DNA from: JBKDZR01 sp047971485
Lineage (GTDB): Bacteria; Pseudomonadota; Alphaproteobacteria; Rhodobacterales; Rhodobacteraceae
Length of the DNA: 19,706 nucleotides
NCBI GenBank assembly: GCA_047971485.1
Contig: JBKDZR010000101.1
Location: 1 to 19,706, forward strand
Reading direction: 5' to 3'
Shown: piece after piece, positions 1-9,322 of the stretch
How the letters are laid out: every line of letters begins with the position of its first letter
Position numbering within the stretch: position 1 is the stretch's first letter
Program-made: the position numbers and the translations under genes
The notes under the pieces: model-generated
The model's database searches: none
The model's input: only the letters and a program-made list of their open reading frames with translations
Told to the model about the DNA's origin: nothing

Positions 1-179
1 TATGGCAGCCGTGGTAGCGTGACCCCAGAACTTCGCGCAAACATCAGCCAAGCGCCAGACCACGGGCCGGTCCGGCGCTGGCGCGGCGCCCTACGGGCTT
101 GTTCCGCGCCAAAGGGGGGGGGACGACAGCTTCGCCCGCAAAGCCGACGATTGCGAACGCGTCAATCTTTAGGGCCGTT

Positions 180-290
180 GGTATGAGAGCATGTTGCACA
201 AAAGGGGGTACCGGTTTTGTGCTTCTCGCCCATGCGGTGTCAAAGACTTGAAGCGTGTCGTGTGACTACGAATGAACGCGACACGCTTTA
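180..290 (+). repeat. Short palindromic intergenic repeat
   Basis: Two nested palindromes are seen. GCACAAAA (196-203) pairs with TTTTGTGC (215-222) across an 11-nt loop. AAGCGTGTCG (251-260) pairs perfectly with CGACACGCTT (279-288). Between them lies ATGCG...TCAAAGACTTGAAGCG, which loosely matches a segment at 12821-12846. The layout resembles the degenerate mosaic palindromic elements common between genes of rhizobia and rhodobacters. That family assignment is from memory and is an inference. Confidence 0.45.
251..288 (-). terminator. Stem-loop at the end of the ompA-like operon
   Basis: The 10-bp perfect stem AAGCGTGTCG/CGACACGCTT extends inward by about three more pairs including one G-U. 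It overlaps the last base of the stop codon of the minus-strand 110-residue gene. There is no long U tract after it (CAAGTCTTTGAC), so it is a plausible but weak intrinsic terminator, or an RNA-stabilising 3' hairpin. It is also one arm of the intergenic repeat described at this place. Confidence 0.4.
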
Positions 291-606
291 GCCCCGGGGC
301 AGATTTTGTTCCGACAGATAGGCGCGCAGTTCCTCGGCCTCGGCGCGGGCATCGCGCAGCCCTTCCATGGCGCCGCGCAGTTCGGCCTGGCTTTGGACCA
401 GTTGGCTGTTCAGCCGCGTCTCACTGGCGTTGCGTTCGGCGATGGCGTGATCCCGGGCTTCTTCGGCATCATGGAGGGCCTCGGCCATCTGGTCCAGTTC
501 GCCCAGTTCCGCATGGGACACGCGCGACAGGCGCATGATCAGCCAGTGCAGGGCAAAGCCGACCAGAAAAGCACCGAACAGGGCCAAGGCAAGAAATCCG
601 ATCAAT

Positions 607-620
<14 letters not shown>
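288..620 (-). CDS. Small membrane-anchored coiled-coil protein, unknown function
   Basis: This 110-residue protein is not recognised as a named family. One hydrophobic helix (about residues 6-28, GFLALALFGAFLVGFALHWL) is followed by a long charged, heptad-like stretch (about 35-103) rich in Glu, Ala, Arg and Leu, probably a coiled coil. It would be a single-pass inner-membrane protein with the helix at the N terminus. The ATG at 620 is chosen because hydrophobicity starts right after it. A longer reading upstream would only translate the hexamer repeats of the preceding gene out of frame. The start lies inside the last 14 nt of the OmpA-family gene, so the two are probably translationally coupled, which hints at a shared envelope role. 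No catalytic motif is visible. Confidence 0.75.
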
Positions 621-2655
<2,035 letters not shown>

Positions 2656-2676
2656 CTGGGCCGGTCCTTCTGTCGT

Positions 2677-2733
2677 TGTCCGAACGGTGTCCCTTGCAGC
2701 TGGATGTCCGAAAAGGGACGACCGGCTTTCGGA
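2677..2733 (-). promoter_or_regulatory. Repeat/palindrome cluster upstream of the OmpA-family gene
   Basis: TGTCCGAA occurs twice as a direct repeat (2677-2684 and 2705-2712). The second copy overlaps a 7-bp perfect inverted repeat, TCCGAAA (2707-2713) with TTTCGGA (2727-2733). The cluster sits 22-78 bp before the start codon, where an operator or leader hairpin could act. No convincing -35/-10 pair was seen, so a regulatory role is only an inference. Confidence 0.3.
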
Positions 2734-2833
2734 TAAAATTCTGCACACCCAAACACGCCGGGGCAGGTCTGCGTGGCTGGGGCTGTGCGTGTCTGCTTAG
2801 GCCTTGGCGTGGCGATGTGCAATCGTGCCCCGA

Positions 2834-3796
2834 TCACGGAGCCGTGGCCAGCATCAGCGCGACGACGATAATCAGGCCGGCATCGCGATTGGATCGGAAC
2901 AGGCGCATGCACAGGGCGCTGTCGGTGGTGTCCAGACGCCCAAGTTGCCAGACCAGATGGGTCCCGAAACCGGCCAGTCCAATCAGGGCCAGGGCGGCGG
3001 GCAGGCGTGGCCCCTGGGTGCCGAAGGCGGCCCAGAGCGCGGCGGCGATAAAGGCCACCGCGCCGGCGCCGAACACCACCAGCCAGCGCCCGGTGTGCTG
3101 TCCGAACAGGCGCGCGGTGGACTTGACCCCGATCAGGGCGTCATCCTCGGTGTCCTGATGGGCGTAGATCGTATCATAGAAGATCGTCCAGCAGATTCCC
3201 CCCAGATACAGCAGCACCGCCGGCCAGCCCAGGCCCCCGTCATGGGCTGTCCAGGCCAGCAGCGCGCCCCAGTTGAAGGCCAGCCCGAGGAACAGTTGCG
3301 GCCACCAGGTAAAGCGCTTGGCGAACGGGTAGACGCAGACCAGGATCAGCGAGGCCAGCCCCAGCAGGATCGCATTGCTGTTGAAGCTGAGCAGGATGAA
3401 AAAGGCCACCAGCGCCTGGGCGACCATCCAGACCAGTGCCTGTTCCGGGGTTACCTGACCCGACGGGATGGGGCGGGATCGGGTCCGCGCGACCTGGGCG
3501 TCGAATTCGCGGTCGGTATAGTCGTTCCAGGTACAGCCCGCACCCCGCATCAGAAAGGCCCCCAGCGCACAGCCCAGGATGATCCACAGCCCATGCCAGC
3601 CCAGTCCGTCACCAGAGGCCGCCGACAACAGCACCCCCCACCAGCAGGGCAGCAGCAGCAACCAGGTGCCGATGGGCCGGTCGGCGCGGCTGAGGCGCAG
3701 ATAGGGCCGGGCGTAGGGCGGTGCGAGACGGTCCACCCAGTTGCCGGCAACCGCATCGGCCACCTGACCCTCTGGTCTTGTCGTCGTCTCGGTCAT
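2834..3796 (-). CDS. ubiA: 4-hydroxybenzoate octaprenyltransferase (UbiA)
   Basis: UbiA attaches the polyprenyl chain to 4-hydroxybenzoate, the first membrane-bound step of ubiquinone synthesis. Its 320 residues carry several hydrophobic helices and both Asp-rich prenyl-diphosphate motifs of the family: NDYTDREFD (about residues 91-99) with the following R.RP, and YDTIYAHQDTEDD (about 207-219). Length is close to the usual 290-320. The ATG at 3796 has a purine-rich GGGGAAG just upstream on the minus strand. The gene diverges from rsmE with 11 bp between start codons, so the promoter of each must lie partly within the other gene's start region. The OmpA-family gene follows 178 bp downstream on the same strand. 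The family call is firm; quinone specificity is by family. Confidence 0.95.
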   Translation of the reverse strand: MTETTTRPEGQVADAVAGNWVDRLAPPYARPYLRLSRADRPIGTWLLLLPCWWGVLLSAASGDGLGWHGLWIILGCALGAFLMRGAGCTWNDYTDREFDAQVARTRSRPIPSGQVTPEQALVWMVAQALVAFFILLSFNSNAILLGLASLILVCVYPFAKRFTWWPQLFLGLAFNWGALLAWTAHDGGLGWPAVLLYLGGICWTIFYDTIYAHQDTEDDALIGVKSTARLFGQHTGRWLVVFGAGAVAFIAAALWAAFGTQGPRLPAALALIGLAGFGTHLVWQLGRLDTTDSALCMRLFRSNRDAGLIIVVALMLATAP

Positions 3797-3807
3797 ATCA
3801 CTTCCCC

Positions 3808-4539
3808 ATGTCCCAGTCTGTCGTCCCGAAGATCCGCCTCTTTCTAGACCATCCGCTTTCGGCGGGGCAATCCGTGCCCTTATCGCGCGATCAGGCCCAT
3901 TACCTGTTCAATGTCATGCGGCTGGGACCCGGGGATGGTGTTCTGGTCTTCGATGGACGCTCGGGTGAATGGCTGGCACGGGTGGTCCTGGCGGGCAAGC
4001 GGGGCGGTGAAGTTCTGGTTGAGACCCGGACCCGGACCCAGCAGGATCCTCCGGATCTGTGGTTGCTGTTCGCCCCGATCAAGAAGGCACGCACGGATTT
4101 CATCGTCGAGAAGGCCGCCGAGATGGGGGTGGCGCGGATTTGCCCGGTACAGACCGCCTTCACCAATGCCGAACGGATCCGCCGCGACCGGTTGCAGGCC
4201 CATGCCGTCGAGGCGGCCGAGCAATGCGGCGGCACCTTTGTGCCCCCGGTCGAAGAGATCGTGAAGCTGTCCGATCTGCTGGCCACCTGGCCCGGTGACC
4301 GTCAGCTGATGTTCTGCGATGAGGGATTGGCCGGGCAGGGCGCGGGGCTGCCTGATCTGCCGGGGCCCTGGGCAATCCTCATCGGGCCTGAAGGCGGTTT
4401 TTCCGGGGAGGAGCGCGCCCGCCTGGCGGCCATGCCGGCTGCCCACGCCGTGGCACTGGGGCCGCGGATCCTGCGGGCGGATACCGCTGCAGTGGCCGCG
4501 CTGACCCTGTGGCAGGCCGCCCTGGGCGATTGGGGCTAG
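3808..4539 (+). CDS. rsmE: 16S rRNA (uracil-1498-N3)-methyltransferase RsmE
   Basis: RsmE is a SPOUT-class enzyme that methylates N3 of U1498 in 16S rRNA using S-adenosylmethionine. The 243-residue protein has an N-terminal PUA-like part (HYLFNVMRLGPGD, about 30-42), the family segment KKARTDFIVEKAAEMGV, and the C-terminal trefoil-knot motifs IGPEGGFS and LGPRILRADTA that form the cofactor pocket. The ATG at 3808 is chosen because MSQ...PKIRLFLDHP is the expected family N terminus; an ATG 87 nt upstream would run back through ubiA. No clear ribosome-binding site precedes it, so a leaderless or weakly led message is possible. Three bases after its stop begins the next gene, indicating an operon. 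Confidence 0.95.
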   Translation: MSQSVVPKIRLFLDHPLSAGQSVPLSRDQAHYLFNVMRLGPGDGVLVFDGRSGEWLARVVLAGKRGGEVLVETRTRTQQDPPDLWLLFAPIKKARTDFIVEKAAEMGVARICPVQTAFTNAERIRRDRLQAHAVEAAEQCGGTFVPPVEEIVKLSDLLATWPGDRQLMFCDEGLAGQGAGLPDLPGPWAILIGPEGGFSGEERARLAAMPAAHAVALGPRILRADTAAVAALTLWQAALGDWG

Positions 4540-4542
4540 GCC

Positions 4543-5058
4543 GTGGCCTTTATCCGCCCCGAAGTTTCGGCTGCCATCTGGCGCTGGCGGGAAACCCTGA
4601 TCGGGGTGGGTCTGGCCGGGCTGGGCCTTTGGGTCGGGTTGGGGCCGCGCGGTTTGCTGGCCGGATTGGGCTGGGTCGCGTTTGGCGGTGGGGGAATCCT
4701 GGCCCTGGGCGGGATCCAGCGCGCCCGGTTCCGCCGCCCGGGGGAGGGGCCTGGCGTGGTTCGGGTGACCGAGGGACAGATCAGCTATATGGGGCCCTTG
4801 ACCGGGGGTATAGTGGCCCGCGATGCGCTGCGGGTGCTCAGCCTGTCCCCGAACGGTCACCCCCTGCATTGGCGGCTGGAACATGACTTGGGTCCGCCGG
4901 TGATGATCCCGGTCACTGCGAAAAACGCCGAGGATCTGTTCGATGTCTTTGAACAACTGCCCGGCCTGAACATGGGCGCGCTGCTGGCCGCACTGGACAG
5001 CCCGCCGACTGAGCCGTTGGTGCTGTGGCGGCGTGGGTCCGTGCAGGTGACAGGGTAA
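4543..5058 (+). CDS. Conserved-looking two-helix membrane protein, unknown function
   Basis: This 171-residue protein is not recognised as a named family. It has two hydrophobic segments near the N terminus (about residues 18-36 and 38-57, Gly-rich) and then a soluble domain of about 110 residues with a mixed alpha/beta look (VVRVTEGQISYMGPLTGG, NAEDLFDVFEQLPGLN). The soluble part resembles a PH-like fold in composition, but that is a guess. The GTG start at 4543, three bases after the rsmE stop, gives tight coupling and an immediate fit to the hydrophobic N terminus. It is probably co-transcribed with rsmE. A non-coding stretch of 458 bp separates it from gshA. Confidence 0.8.
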   Translation: MAFIRPEVSAAIWRWRETLIGVGLAGLGLWVGLGPRGLLAGLGWVAFGGGGILALGGIQRARFRRPGEGPGVVRVTEGQISYMGPLTGGIVARDALRVLSLSPNGHPLHWRLEHDLGPPVMIPVTAKNAEDLFDVFEQLPGLNMGALLAALDSPPTEPLVLWRRGSVQVTG

Positions 5059-5516
5059 GGGCTTTCGCCAAGGCAGATGGGGGCCGTGACGGAAAAGCGG
5101 GGTAAAACAGGCGGGGCTGCCATGCCGTAACCGCAAGACCTGTTCCGCCCAAGGCCCTTCCCCCCGGAGGGCTTGAGACGTTGCAACCAGATCAATGGCA
5201 GAAAGGGCGTGGCCTGCACACAGCACATCCGCCCCAGTGTGCTGATGCCTCAAGGATCAGGTGTGTCCCTCAGTGCAGGGATCGACGGGGCCGCTTGTCA
5301 AACAGGGCGGATGTGATCATGGCGTAGACAAACCTGACAATGGTGCCAGGCCCGGTGCCCTTGTGGTAATGGCATCTGCTGCCGGGTGTTCCCGGGGCCT
5401 GTCGACGGGCCGGCTGGGAGGTCGGTCCCGACAGGTTTGGTTGACATTCCGGCCCAAATCGCCGCAGGACGGGCGGCACGAAGCGAATTGTACGAACGAC
5501 AGCGGAGCGACGCGGC
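5059..5516. other. Non-coding stretch before gshA with two hairpins
   Basis: No convincing protein gene was found here on either strand; the open frames have unnatural composition and poor starts. Two inverted repeats are visible. One is imperfect (AAGGCCCT/AGGGCTT, 5151-5174). The other is a perfect 7-bp stem, CAGCACA (5221-5227) with TGTGCTG (5238-5244). A TTGACA box occurs at 5441-5446 without a good -10 at the right distance. The stretch presumably holds the terminator of the rsmE operon and the gshA promoter, but neither can be fixed by eye. Confidence 0.4.
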
Positions 5517-6887
5517 ATGTCCATTCCCCAATCCGGCGGCGGGCCCATCGAAGATCCGCGGCAACTGGCCGACTATCTGGCCTCGGGCTGCAAACCCCGT
5601 GCCGACTGGCGCATCGGCACCGAGCATGAGAAATTCGGCTATTGCAAGGACAGCCTGCTGCCCCTGCCCTATGAGGGGCCGCGCTCGATCCGTGCCATGC
5701 TGGAAGGGCTGCGTGACGGGTTCGGCTGGGCGCCGGTGGAAGAGGCCGGCAAGATCATCGGCCTGACCAAGGGGGCGGCCAATGTCAGTCTGGAACCGGG
5801 CGGGCAACTGGAACTGTCCGGCGCGCCGCTGAATTCCATCCATGAGACCTGCGATGAGGTGAACCAGCATCTGCGCGAGGTTCAGGACGTGGCCGATCGT
5901 ATCGGGGCGCGCTTCATCGGCCTGGGTGCCGCGCCGATCTGGACCCATGATCAGATGCCGATGATGCCCAAGGGGCGCTATCGTCTGATGACCGATTACA
6001 TGCAGACCGTCGGCAATCTTGGCCTGCAGATGATGTACCGGACCTGCACCGTGCAGGTGACTCTCGATTTCGGATCCGAGGCCGATATGGTCAAGAAGCT
6101 GCGCGTGGCCCTGGCCCTGCAGCCCGTGGCCACGGCGCTGTTTGCCAACTCGCCCTTCTTCGAGGGCAAGGTGAATGGCTTCAAATCCTGGCGCGCACGG
6201 ATCTGGCGCGATCTGGATCCGGCCCGCACCGGCATGCTGCCCTTCGTTTTCGAAGACGGCATGGGGTTTGAGCGCTGGGTGGATTACGCCCTCGATGTGC
6301 CGATGTACTTTGTCTATCGCGATGGCAAGTACATCAACGCGCTTGGCCAGTCCTTCCGTGATTTCCTGAAGGGTCAATTGCCCGCGCTGCCCGGTGAGAT
6401 CCCGACGTTGAGCGATTGGGCCGATCACCTGACGACGATCTTCCCCGAGGCGCGGATCAAGAAGTTCATCGAGATGCGCGGGGCCGATGGCGGGCCGTGG
6501 CGGCGGCTGTGCGCGCTGCCTGCCTTCTGGGTGGGACTGTGCTATGATGAGGGCGCGCTGGATGCGGCCTGGGATCTGGCCAAGGACTGGGATGCCGAAA
6601 CGCGGGATGCCTGGCGTGTCGCCGCCTCGGTGGACGGTTTGCAGGCCGAGGTCGGTGGCCGTTCGATGCGCGATCTGGCCCGCGAGGTTCTGGCCATTGC
6701 CCATGCCGGGCTGAGCGCCCGCGCCATGCCCGGGGCCGGTGGACTGATCCCCGATGAAACCCATTTCCTGAATGCGCTACAGGAAAGCGTCGAATCCGGG
6801 CAGGTGCCGGCCGACGAATTGCTTGCCCGCTACAGGGGCGACTGGAACGGGGATCTTGGCCGGATCTACGGTGATTACAGCTATTGA
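5517..6887 (+). CDS. gshA: Glutamate-cysteine ligase, plant/alphaproteobacterial class
   Basis: This enzyme joins glutamate and cysteine with ATP, the first and rate-limiting step of glutathione synthesis, in the cytoplasm. The 456-residue length fits the GCS2-type class shared by plants and alphaproteobacteria, not the unrelated 518-residue E. coli type. Visible family segments are GTEHEKFG (about residues 35-41), SLEPGGQLELSGAP (91-104), MYRTCTVQVTLDFGSE, and FANSPFFEGK. The ATG at 5517 has GGAG nine bases upstream. A small membrane-protein gene follows after 51 bp and may share the transcript. The long non-coding stretch before it suggests its own promoter. No truncation or frameshift is seen. 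Confidence 0.95.
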   Translation: MSIPQSGGGPIEDPRQLADYLASGCKPRADWRIGTEHEKFGYCKDSLLPLPYEGPRSIRAMLEGLRDGFGWAPVEEAGKIIGLTKGAANVSLEPGGQLELSGAPLNSIHETCDEVNQHLREVQDVADRIGARFIGLGAAPIWTHDQMPMMPKGRYRLMTDYMQTVGNLGLQMMYRTCTVQVTLDFGSEADMVKKLRVALALQPVATALFANSPFFEGKVNGFKSWRARIWRDLDPARTGMLPFVFEDGMGFERWVDYALDVPMYFVYRDGKYINALGQSFRDFLKGQLPALPGEIPTLSDWADHLTTIFPEARIKKFIEMRGADGGPWRRLCALPAFWVGLCYDEGALDAAWDLAKDWDAETRDAWRVAASVDGLQAEVGGRSMRDLAREVLAIAHAGLSARAMPGAGGLIPDETHFLNALQESVESGQVPADELLARYRGDWNGDLGRIYGDYSY

Positions 6888-6938
6888 CTGTGACGCCGTA
6901 TCGGGACGGATGATGATTTCCAATCAAGAGGTGATGTG

Positions 6939-7193
6939 ATGCGTGATTTGATTATCGGGTCTTTTGAGAAACTGGTGGGCCTTATCGTTGTGGTCATGCT
7001 GCTTGCCGTTGTGCTGGGGGCCGTGGCCATGATGTTCGGGTCCAATGGCGGGTTCCTTCCCGGACTGGGTTTTCTGGTTTTCGGGGTGGTGAATATCGTG
7101 CTTGGGGCCGGCATCGCCTATCTGGTCCTGGGGATCCACGACAACACGCGCCGTACGGCCGAGGCGATGGAGAAGCTGGCCGACCGTCCCTGA
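6939..7193 (+). CDS. Small two-helix membrane protein, unknown function
   Basis: The 84-residue protein has two hydrophobic helices (about residues 12-32 and 38-64) separated by a short Gly/Asn/Phe loop. A charged C-terminal tail, NTRRTAEAMEKLADRP, is likely cytoplasmic. No named family is recognised. A strong AAGAGGTG ribosome-binding site (6926-6933) favours the ATG at 6939 over the GTG three bases earlier. The gene lies 51 bp after gshA on the same strand. Its stop is 4 bp from the stop of the convergent plsY, so the two transcripts probably overlap. Confidence 0.75.
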   Translation: MRDLIIGSFEKLVGLIVVVMLLAVVLGAVAMMFGSNGGFLPGLGFLVFGVVNIVLGAGIAYLVLGIHDNTRRTAEAMEKLADRP

Positions 7194-7197
7194 TTCT

Positions 7198-7809
7198 TCA
7201 GGATTTCTGGCCGATCTTGGGTTCGGTCCCGGTCAGCAGCCGCTGGATGTTTGCACGATGGCGGATCACGATCAGGGCAGCCAGACCGACGCAGACCAGC
7301 ACCATCTCGCCGCGCCCCAGAAATGAGGCCCAGACCGGGCTGAGCAGCGCGGCCAGCAGCGCGGCCAGCGACGAATAGCGCGTCAGGCCTGCCACGGCCA
7401 ACCAGGTGGCGCAGACCGTTGCCCCCAGCAGCGGCGACAGGGCCAGGATTACGCCCAGGCACGTGGCCACGCCCTTGCCGCCGCGAAAGCCCAGCCAGAT
7501 CGGAAAGCAATGGCCCAGAAAAGCGGCCAGGCCTGCCAGTTGTGCTGCATCCTCGCCCAGGGTGGCGCGGGCGATCAGCACCGCGATCCCGCCCTTGGCG
7601 GCATCCAGGATCAGGGTCAGGGCAGCGGCCGGCTTGTTGCCGGTGCGCAGGACATTGGTGGCGCCGATATTGCCCGATCCGATCTTGCGCAGATCCCCCA
7701 GCCCAAAGAGCCGGGCCATGACCAGCCCAAAGGATACCGAGCCCAGCCCATAGGCCAGCACGGCTGCCACCATCATCGGCAGGGCGGGGGTGGTAAGCGC
7801 CGGGATCAT
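7198..7809 (-). CDS. plsY: Acyl-phosphate:glycerol-3-phosphate acyltransferase PlsY
   Basis: PlsY is an integral membrane enzyme that moves an acyl group from acyl-phosphate to glycerol-3-phosphate, giving lysophosphatidate for phospholipid synthesis. The 203 residues show the conserved family loops: IGSGNIGATNVLR (about 43-55), GFRGGKGVAT (107-116, phosphate-binding) and the late IRHRANI segment (about 184), set among multiple hydrophobic helices. Length is normal. The start codon overlaps the stop of the dihydroorotase-like gene in an ATGA, so the two are translationally coupled. This makes plsY the last gene of the pyrB cluster and ties membrane lipid supply to the same transcript, though no shared control site was seen. 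Confidence 0.95.
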   Translation of the reverse strand: MIPALTTPALPMMVAAVLAYGLGSVSFGLVMARLFGLGDLRKIGSGNIGATNVLRTGNKPAAALTLILDAAKGGIAVLIARATLGEDAAQLAGLAAFLGHCFPIWLGFRGGKGVATCLGVILALSPLLGATVCATWLAVAGLTRYSSLAALLAALLSPVWASFLGRGEMVLVCVGLAALIVIRHRANIQRLLTGTEPKIGQKS

Positions 7810-9134
7810 CCGAAGACCCGCTGACCGCCCACCCAGGTGCCGCGCACCCGGCCCTGCAGGCGCTGGCCGTCAAACGGGGTGTTCTTGGATTTCGAGTGCA
7901 ACTGAAAGCGATCCAGAACGAACGGCGCATCGGCATCGAACAGGACCAGATCGGCAGGGGTGTCCGGTGACAGGCGCCCAGAGGCCAGGCCGAGGCGCCG
8001 GGCCGGGTTCAGGGCCATGGCGCGGAACAGCTGGGGCAGGCTCAGGTGGTTGCCATGGTACAGGCGCAGCGCTGCCGGCAGCAGGGTTTCCAGCCCGACG
8101 GCACCGCTGGCGGCCTCTTCGTAGGGCAGGCGCTTGGATTCCTCGTCCTGGGGTGTGTGCATTGAACAGATCACGTCGATCAGGCCTGTGGCGACGGCCT
8201 CAATGGCGGCGATCCGGTCGTCCTCGGCACGCAGGGGCGGCTTGACCTTGAAGAAGGTGCGATAGTCGCCCACGTCGAATTCGTTCAGCGTCAGGTGGTG
8301 GATCGAGATCCCCGCCGTCACATCCAGCCCGTTGGCCCTGGCCCGTTCCAGCGGCGGCAGGGCGCGGGCGGCGGTGATCTGATCGGCATGATAGCGCACG
8401 CCGGTCATCTCAACCAGGGCCAGGTCGCGTTCCAGCCCGATGCGTTCCGCCAGGGGCGAGACGGCGGGCAGGCCCCGCAGCGATGCGAACTTGCCCGAGG
8501 TCACCGCCGCACCCCGGCTGAGGCCGGGATCCTGCGGGTGGCCCATGACCAGCGCGCCCAACCCCCGGGCATAGGTCAGACAGCGCGACAGGATGCGGGT
8601 GTCCTGGGTCACGTTGTCGCCATCGGTGAAGGCCACGGCGCCGGCATCCAACAGAAAGCCGATCTCGGTCATTTCGCGGCCCGCCCGGGCCCGGGTCAGG
8701 GTGGCCATGGGCGCGATGCGCACGGGCGATACCTGGGCCGCCCGGCGGATGACGAATTCCAGTGCCTCGGGATTGTCGATGGGCGGGGCGGTATCGGGGC
8801 GGGTAACGATGGTGGTCACGCCGCCGGCCGCAGCCGCCAGCCCGGCAGAGCGGAAGCTTTCCTTGTGCCGTTCGCCGGGTTCGCCGACCTTGACGCCCCA
8901 GTCGATGATGCCGGGGGCCAGGCAATGGCCGGCGCATTCGGTGATCGCGTCAGGGGCGAAACTGTCCGGCGCGACACTGCCCGGGGCGGCGTGCTCGGCG
9001 ATCCGGTCGCCCGTGACGATCAGATCGCCGGGGCTGTCGGTGCCAGCCTCGGGGTCGATCAGCCGGGCGTTGCGGAACAGTTGACGTGTCTGGGGGCGGG
9101 CATGGGCCGGGGCTGTCGCGGTGTCGGTCTGCAT
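7806..9134 (-). CDS. Dihydroorotase-like protein (PyrC'), probably non-catalytic
   Basis: The 442-residue protein aligns end to end with type I dihydroorotases (PGIID..., GGVTTIV..P.T.PPID, VAFTDGD, KVKPPLR, SKSKNTPFDG), which close carbamoyl-aspartate to dihydroorotate in pyrimidine synthesis. Key residues are missing. The metal-binding His-x-His of the usual D.HVH motif is Gly-Val-Lys (residues 80-82, in DWGVKVGEP). The catalytic Asp of the TDHAPH motif is Met325 (CSMHTPQ), with the final His as Gln. His199 and His249 appear kept. Loss of both ligands and the Asp argues against activity and recalls PyrC' of Pseudomonas, an inactive homologue needed for ATCase assembly. The ATG at 9134 is chosen because an upstream ATG (9179) adds only an unsupported charged leader. 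A true PyrC is expected elsewhere in the genome. plsY overlaps by ATGA. Confidence 0.88.
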   Translation of the reverse strand: MQTDTATAPAHARPQTRQLFRNARLIDPEAGTDSPGDLIVTGDRIAEHAAPGSVAPDSFAPDAITECAGHCLAPGIIDWGVKVGEPGERHKESFRSAGLAAAAGGVTTIVTRPDTAPPIDNPEALEFVIRRAAQVSPVRIAPMATLTRARAGREMTEIGFLLDAGAVAFTDGDNVTQDTRILSRCLTYARGLGALVMGHPQDPGLSRGAAVTSGKFASLRGLPAVSPLAERIGLERDLALVEMTGVRYHADQITAARALPPLERARANGLDVTAGISIHHLTLNEFDVGDYRTFFKVKPPLRAEDDRIAAIEAVATGLIDVICSMHTPQDEESKRLPYEEAASGAVGLETLLPAALRLYHGNHLSLPQLFRAMALNPARRLGLASGRLSPDTPADLVLFDADAPFVLDRFQLHSKSKNTPFDGQRLQGRVRGTWVGGQRVFG

Positions 9135-9322
9135 GGGCGGTTCTTTCTTTCGCGGCGCTGGCCCATCTGTTGGCGACAAGCTGCGTCCGGGTCAAGCCAT
9201 CGGGGGATCCGGGGCCCGGTTTGAAGTCTGGGGGGACTGTGATGTGCGTTGGTCCGTGTTCGGCCCTGTCCCACGCGGCCAGGACGCTGTGGGATGTCAA
9301 ACCGTACCCCCCTTGGCCGGGG

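Noticed and set aside
1..112. Protein-like minus-strand reading at the left edge (WRLADVCAKFWGHATTAAI)
   Set aside because: It has a stop shortly upstream, no start codon and runs off the window after about 30 codons; too little to support a gene.
114..122. Run of nine G as a phase-variation tract
   Set aside because: It lies in non-coding sequence with no adjoining start codon or promoter that it could switch.
2804..3847. Plus-strand open frame opposite ubiA
   Set aside because: Gln/Gly/Arg-rich antisense of the UbiA gene with its diagnostic Asp motifs.
3880..5253. Long minus-strand open frame opposite rsmE
   Set aside because: Antisense of rsmE and the next membrane protein; composition is unnatural and no family is recognisable.
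5298..5447. Possible 49-residue minus-strand gene before gshA
   Set aside because: It has no ribosome-binding site, and its Pro/Gly/His-rich sequence has no family resemblance.
5298..6764. Long minus-strand open frame opposite gshA
   Set aside because: Antisense of a clear gshA; Gly/His/Gln-rich with no motif.
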